A stretch of DNA of 64,000 bases, taken from positions 58,295,087-58,359,086 of the forward strand of contig NC_080678.1 in the NCBI RefSeq assembly GCF_030445035.2, in the 5' to 3' direction. The DNA comes from Dasypus novemcinctus (lineage: Eukaryota > Chordata > Mammalia > Cingulata > Dasypodidae). A program made the translations under genes and the position numbers. Shown here one piece after another: positions 59,371 through 64,000 of this stretch; positions within the stretch are counted from its first letter, which is position 1, and every line of letters begins with the position of its first letter. The notes under the pieces were generated by a model. That model did no database searches and was not told the DNA's origin. It saw only the letters and a list, made by a program, of their open reading frames with translations.

Positions 59371-62034
59371 TTTGATTCAGGATTGGCTGCATTTAATAAA
59401 TTGTGGCACTCAATGAAAAGTGCTCAAGAATTATTGAGAATTTCAAGATGGCAACAGAAGCGCATTTAGCTAAGTGTGGGGCCCTTCTAAGCACGTGCCT
59501 AGGGTTGCTTGTCCACAAAGTCGACTCACAGCACTATGCTGGGGAAGTAGCACTGATGAATCTGAATGCCTCACACATTTGTATTAGTGGGTTCACCATT
59601 TTATCAATCCTGTGTGTTTCAGGGGAGCAATAAGGTGATATTTGTATCACTATGCAACTTCAAAGTGACGTAGTGCTTTGATTTGAAAGGTTAGTACTCT
59701 ATGGGTTTTTCAATCAAGAGATCATTCATCTAGCTTGCCTACAGGGCAATGGGCAGTTTTCTCAGTAAGATTATGGCATAAACAAGTTTGGTACTCTTTC
59801 TTATTCTTGCCCCTTTGTCAGCCTCTCATTGATTTTATTATCATTGATCTAATTTTTAGAGCTATCAAAATTTAATATGGAGAAACTTTTTCTAATAGAA
59901 ATTAAATTATCACATCAAAAACAGTATCATTAAATCTTGCTACTTTTCAATATTTTCCTAAGATTAAAGCAAATAGAGCTTGAAAACATGTGAGAGAATT
60001 CTGATTTTTATTAAATCTTCTGAGAGTTACTGTAGGCCAGAAAAATATAATACCAAACTTTTCAAGACCATTAAGTCTACCAGATCATAATAGTGCTATA
60101 CTAAATAGACAGTTATTATTCATTAGCAACATATTTTGCTCTTTAATTCTCTTAGGCTCTTATATGCAACCTAGGAACCAAACTCCTTAATTGTCTTCAC
60201 TGCCAGCTCATTTTGACAGCCATTCATTCTTTAAAATATCAAACAGAAAAGAAATGACCCCCTGGTTGTAATAATTATATATAGTTGATTTCTCTCTGGT
60301 ACAAAGACAGGACATTTATCACAGATAAACACACTAAAGCAGGGCTGAGACAATCAAAGTGAAAGATCTTTTCTCTTTGAAGCAGCTCTATTCCAGTGAC
60401 CTTATTTCTGTTATTTAAAACCACCAAAGGAAACTAATGAATATTTGAGAAAGACCAAATAGCTGTGGTACCCTATATTATGCCTTAAAAAAAATATGTC
60501 AAGGTTTAAAGATCAGATATGCTAATTTTTTAAAATGCAGGCATTCCAACAGAAAAATGTCTTTGAGAAAGCCCCAAGTTATTTTCCTCCTGGCATTGAG
60601 GAATGAAATCAAGCAATTAAATATCAGAAAGCATAAAGGACTTTTCCTTAGTTTTGAATCCAGTGATTTAGGGTGAAAGTTAGGACCTTATCGAAGTTGA
60701 GTGGCACCATTTCAATATATGCCTATACATGTAAGTCAGCCAGTAAGAATCTGTTGACTTGATTTGACTGATGTTTCCAGTGAAAGCCTAGAGCTTTAGA
60801 AAAGAATGGGCTTGGCAGAACAACGGGAAATTTTTTTTATTATAATCTGCTTAATCTTATTGCCGGGGAAGGAGGAACGAATAACCAGGAAAGGGAAAAA
60901 AAAAAAAAAAAAAGAACAAGAATTCAGATAGCAGAAAGGAAGAGGTGGAATGGAAAGATATAGAAGATGTATGGGTGTATGTGGGAGGAGCGGGGTAAAA
61001 AATTGTCAGGGATGAATAATGAATACAATAGTGGGAGATCAAACCAGAGATGGAAAGTGAAGAAAAACCATCCCAAGAATTCACTCTGCTTCTGTAATTC
61101 CTTTGGCTCAAACAAGTAAGAAGCTCCTACCCTGAAAGACTGGCAAAACTGGGCATGGTAATTTTCCTTTAGAAACAACGTGTGACTTTTTGTTTGTTTG
61201 CTATTTTTGCAGCTATCTTCAGGCAGATGTTAGGTCATTCTAGAACATAAACTCATAATTTAACAAGCCCTCCTAAACTACCTTGTCTTTCTAAATTTAA
61301 TTCTTTTATTCAAACCTCCATAAGTAGTATAGTACCTATGCTTCTTTTTAATTGAAATTTTATATAGAAAATAAATGTACTATTAACACCTGTCTTCTCA
61401 AAGAACACAAGATGACTTCTTTTCTTCCTAGATCCTTTGTCCATAGATAACTTTGTAGGAATGGAAGGTTATCAAATAAAGCCATTTTACTGTTTCAATC
61501 GTGGTGTCAGATATGAGATTTGCAGTGTAAGGTTATGAAAAACACAAGCTACCATTTCACTTTGGGGGAATTTGCTTCAAAATAATGGCTAGGAAAATGA
61601 AGACTCAACCTTTATGGCAACAATTCAGTAACAGGGAGTTGATCAAGGTCACTCAACTGCACCAATATCCATCACACAGCATGACCGCACAGGTATTATT
61701 CATTTGGCATCACAGCAATGAAGTCATTATAACCAAGGGCTGTGTCACCAGATCAGCGTCTGCTGTTCTGGAAACATGCTCCTCATCTTTGCTTAATGGT
61801 TTATTTTTGAGAAAGGTCTCAGCATCCGGCATTTAACAGTCCATATCATTAGCCTGTAACTATTTTTAAAAGAAGTCGGTTCTTCACTTTCCTTTATTGC
61901 TCAATTTCTTTTACCAGAATGTCAGAAGTCATAATTCTTGTGCGATTTTATACGACATATTAAAAGGCAGACATCAGAATGTGCTCACTGGGTTCAGCTC
62001 TGGGACAGCAAGTTCCACTGAAATAACAATAGAC
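59371..62034. other. No gene; unique intron
   Basis: Contains an A run of about 18 bases near 60896. The frames near 59403, 60857 and 61585 show nothing recognisable. Confidence 0.45.
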
Positions 62035-62215
62035 AGAAGAGCTGGGTTCTAGTCCCATCTGTGACATGAACAAATTATGACTTTGGATGAGCCACTCAAT
62101 TTGTTCTTGGTTTATTTGTTTGGAAACAAATTAACTCATTTTCCAGGTCATCAAATTGTCACAAGATTTAAATGAAATCATGACTTTGATGGATGGGTAA
62201 AACATTTTATAAATG
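62035..62215 (+). repeat. MIR SINE
   Basis: Forward MIR: gagctgggttctagtccca, tctgtgacatgaacaaatt, ggatgagccactcaattt, then cacaagatttaaatg. Confidence 0.65.
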
Positions 62216-62217
62216 TA

Positions 62218-62430
62218 GGAGTGTAAGCTCTGGAATTAGACTGCCTATGTTCAAACCAGGGTTCCACTATTTACTGTCTGTAGAAACTGTGGCAAGGAAT
62301 TTAACTTTTCAGGTCTAAAATGGGGATGAGGATGATGAGGATGACATCATCATCTATCTCCTAGAACTCCTTGAAGATAATTAAGATAATGCCTCTCACA
62401 TACTAACACTTTACAGTGTAGAGAAAGCAG
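62218..62430 (+). repeat. MIR SINE, near full length
   Basis: Forward MIR: gtgtaagctctggaattag, tgttcaaaccagggttcc, ggcaaggaatttaactttt, ctaaaatggggatgagga, and the taattaagataatgcctc end. A short gatgatgag expansion sits inside. It follows the previous MIR directly. Confidence 0.85.
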
Positions 62431-63594
62431 CCAAAAAATATATTTTGTTGTTGTTTGAAATAGAGAAATACAAGTAATTTAATGCATCTAGCATATTTTC
62501 CTTCTATGGTGCCTTTTTCAGTAGATGTTCAAAAATTGATTGTTGGATAAAGAATAAATTGAACCCTCTATTTATCTTTAGGATCATATTAGTACCAATG
62601 ACAGTAATCACCATTTAGCATAGGAAACCTTGGTGTGATTTAGCCATAAATTTTATCTTTCAGATAAAGATTTTTCTCTTTCAAGGAATGATAGCATTTT
62701 CTACTATTTACAAGTATTATGAAAATGTAAATATGTGAACTATTATCACATGTTCTTGCTACCTGCTACTACTTGGGACTACATGAATGATATTACAAGA
62801 TTAGAGAAAAAAATTTGTTTGGGGGAATAATTTAGATTTTATTTTTTAAGATTTTTTCCAAATGATTACTTATCCTTTAAAATTTGTTTAACTTCTTTAT
62901 GATAGAAAGTACCCCCTGATATGATTCACCCTTCATAACCAAAGAAAGAAACATGCGTGCAAATTTTTCAGAAGGTCCCATTTAATTTGCTGATTTTAAT
63001 CTGTTTTACAATTTGGAACCTAGTAAGAAAGGACTCCAGAGATCACCCAGTTTGAATCTACTTTCAAAGATTACATCATCTGAGAAAAGATCAATCTTGA
63101 TTCCACTTACATTTTCAAAGGAATTCATTGATGAACCTTTAAAATCTTCCCTTCAGAATTCAGCCCTGCATCTAACAAATTTCTAGCTGGTAGATTGGTA
63201 TTTACAAGGATGAATACAAGATAAAGAGAATTAACCTCCTAGACTATTTTTTCTGGAGGTCATTTATCCTGTTTGTAAAATAGGTCAACTATAATTCTTT
63301 CATTTGTGTGAACCTTGACTTCCTCAACTAAATCCAATGTTTCTTATGGACAATATCTTTTTCATTTTTTCTAGTCAGCCCCAGAGACTAGCAGAAAGGT
63401 GAAGAGATGGCAAATTTTTAATAAATGTGTTAGAGTGGGTGTAAAGGAGGAAAGTTCTAAGTGAATAATCTTATTTTTCTAGGCATAACAGTTGGGGTGG
63501 AGAGCAGGAGGTGGATGGGAAAAATAGGGGAGAAGGAAACTTTTAAATGGCTACTATGCATCAAGCATATAAATATATATTACTGTCTATATGC
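62431..63594. other. No gene or clear repeat
   Basis: Unique AT-rich intron. Confidence 0.4.
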
Positions 63595-63715
63595 AGTATC
63601 TCATTTTATCATATCAGCCCTAAAAGTAGATACTGTGGCTCAATTTTACAGGTAAAACTACGGCTCAGGGAGGATAAGTGACTTATATAAGGTCTCATAG
63701 CCAGACTGTGATGCA
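63595..63715 (-). repeat. MIR SINE fragment
   Basis: Reverse MIR: gtggctcaattttacaggt, ctacggctcagggaggata, gtgacttatataaggtctc and atagccagactgtgatg. Confidence 0.85.
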
Positions 63716-63786
63716 GTTGTCTGTCTTATCCCAGCTTCTCTTCTTTTCCTGCTAACACAGGTTCATGACGTGAAAAGGATTATAAT

Positions 63787-64000
63787 TGTATTAGTCAGGG
63801 TTCTCTAGGGAAACAAAATTGACAAGAGATATCTGTGAATAGTATGAGATTTTATAAAATTCTCTCATGTGACTGGGGGGATGCACAAGTCCAGATTCTA
63901 CAGGCAGGCTTCAAGCCACGGCTTCTGATAAAGTTCCTTGGATGAGTTCCCAGGAGATGCTGGCTGTCCGAAGTCAAGCTGGAAGATTCTCTCTGAATGC
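63787..64000 (-). mobile_element. Interspersed repeat running off the window (LTR-like, unnamed)
   Basis: Starts tgtattagtcagggttctct and agggaaacaaaattgac, a start seen in a widespread mammalian repeat class, then acaagtccagattctacagg. Cut by the window end, so family and full extent are unknown; orientation is tentative. Confidence 0.45.

Larger units (their letters stand above)
19236..64000 (+). other. PRKG1: PRKG1 intron 1 (alpha transcript), 5' portion, runs off the window
   Basis: Begins with the donor gtaggc directly after the alpha exon. No later exon of PRKG1 is found: no frame resembles the Ibeta-specific first exon, and none carries the shared sequence that follows Arg89. In human, from memory, the Ibeta first exon lies tens of kilobases downstream of the alpha one, which fits its absence here. 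The contents are mostly transposon fragments, listed separately. Confidence 0.9.

Noticed and set aside
19236..64000. PRKG1 Ibeta first exon
   Set aside because: Looked for among the translated frames; none resembles the beta-specific zipper, so it is outside the window.
1..64000. CRISPR arrays, operons, ribosome binding sites, phage or plasmid modules
   Set aside because: The window is vertebrate nuclear DNA; no regularly spaced direct repeats or prokaryotic gene organisation are present.

Overview
The window is mammalian nuclear DNA and carries one supportable protein-coding exon: the first coding exon of the Ialpha isoform of cGMP-dependent protein kinase 1 (PRKG1), on the + strand at 18970-19235. 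The lineage is most likely xenarthran, probably an armadillo (Dasypus-like). The evidence is several copies of the DAS-type tRNA-derived SINE, a distinctive L1 3' UTR present in at least three copies, and LTRs of a kind I associate with armadillo and sloth sequence. Armadillo versus sloth or anteater cannot be settled from the sequence alone.

Layout. Positions 1 to about 18.56 kb lie upstream of the gene: AT-rich sequence with old MIR, L2 and L1 fragments, MLT1-type and xenarthran LTRs, and a strong CTCF-like motif at 16.3 kb. From about 18.56 to 19.9 kb there is a CpG island with a TATA-less, GC-rich promoter, an ATG-free leader and the PRKG1-alpha exon, which ends in a consensus splice donor. 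From 19.24 kb to the end of the window is the first intron of the alpha transcript. It holds GC-rich promoter-proximal sequence to about 21.3 kb, then AT-rich sequence filled with layered transposon insertions. The next coding exon and the Ibeta-specific first exon are not in the window.

The most informative content outside the exon is the transposon record. There is an L1 inserted into a DAS SINE with the geometry of a twin-priming inversion, where the two SINE halves and the L1 target-site duplication can be read (56.3-58.2 kb). There is an L1 derivative with a 5'-UTR-like start and an L1 3' UTR but no ORFs, flanked by a near-perfect duplication (30.8-32.7 kb). There is an L1 tail present twice inside one insertion (17.2-17.4 kb). 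There is an ancient L1 interrupted by a younger L1 3' end and two SINEs (47.2-48.8 kb).

I see no operon, CRISPR array, prokaryotic system or novel gene cluster. Nearly all short ORFs are chance frames in intron, CpG-island or repeat sequence. Repeat names come from recognising consensus features by eye, so boundaries are approximate (tens of bases) unless a target-site duplication is quoted.
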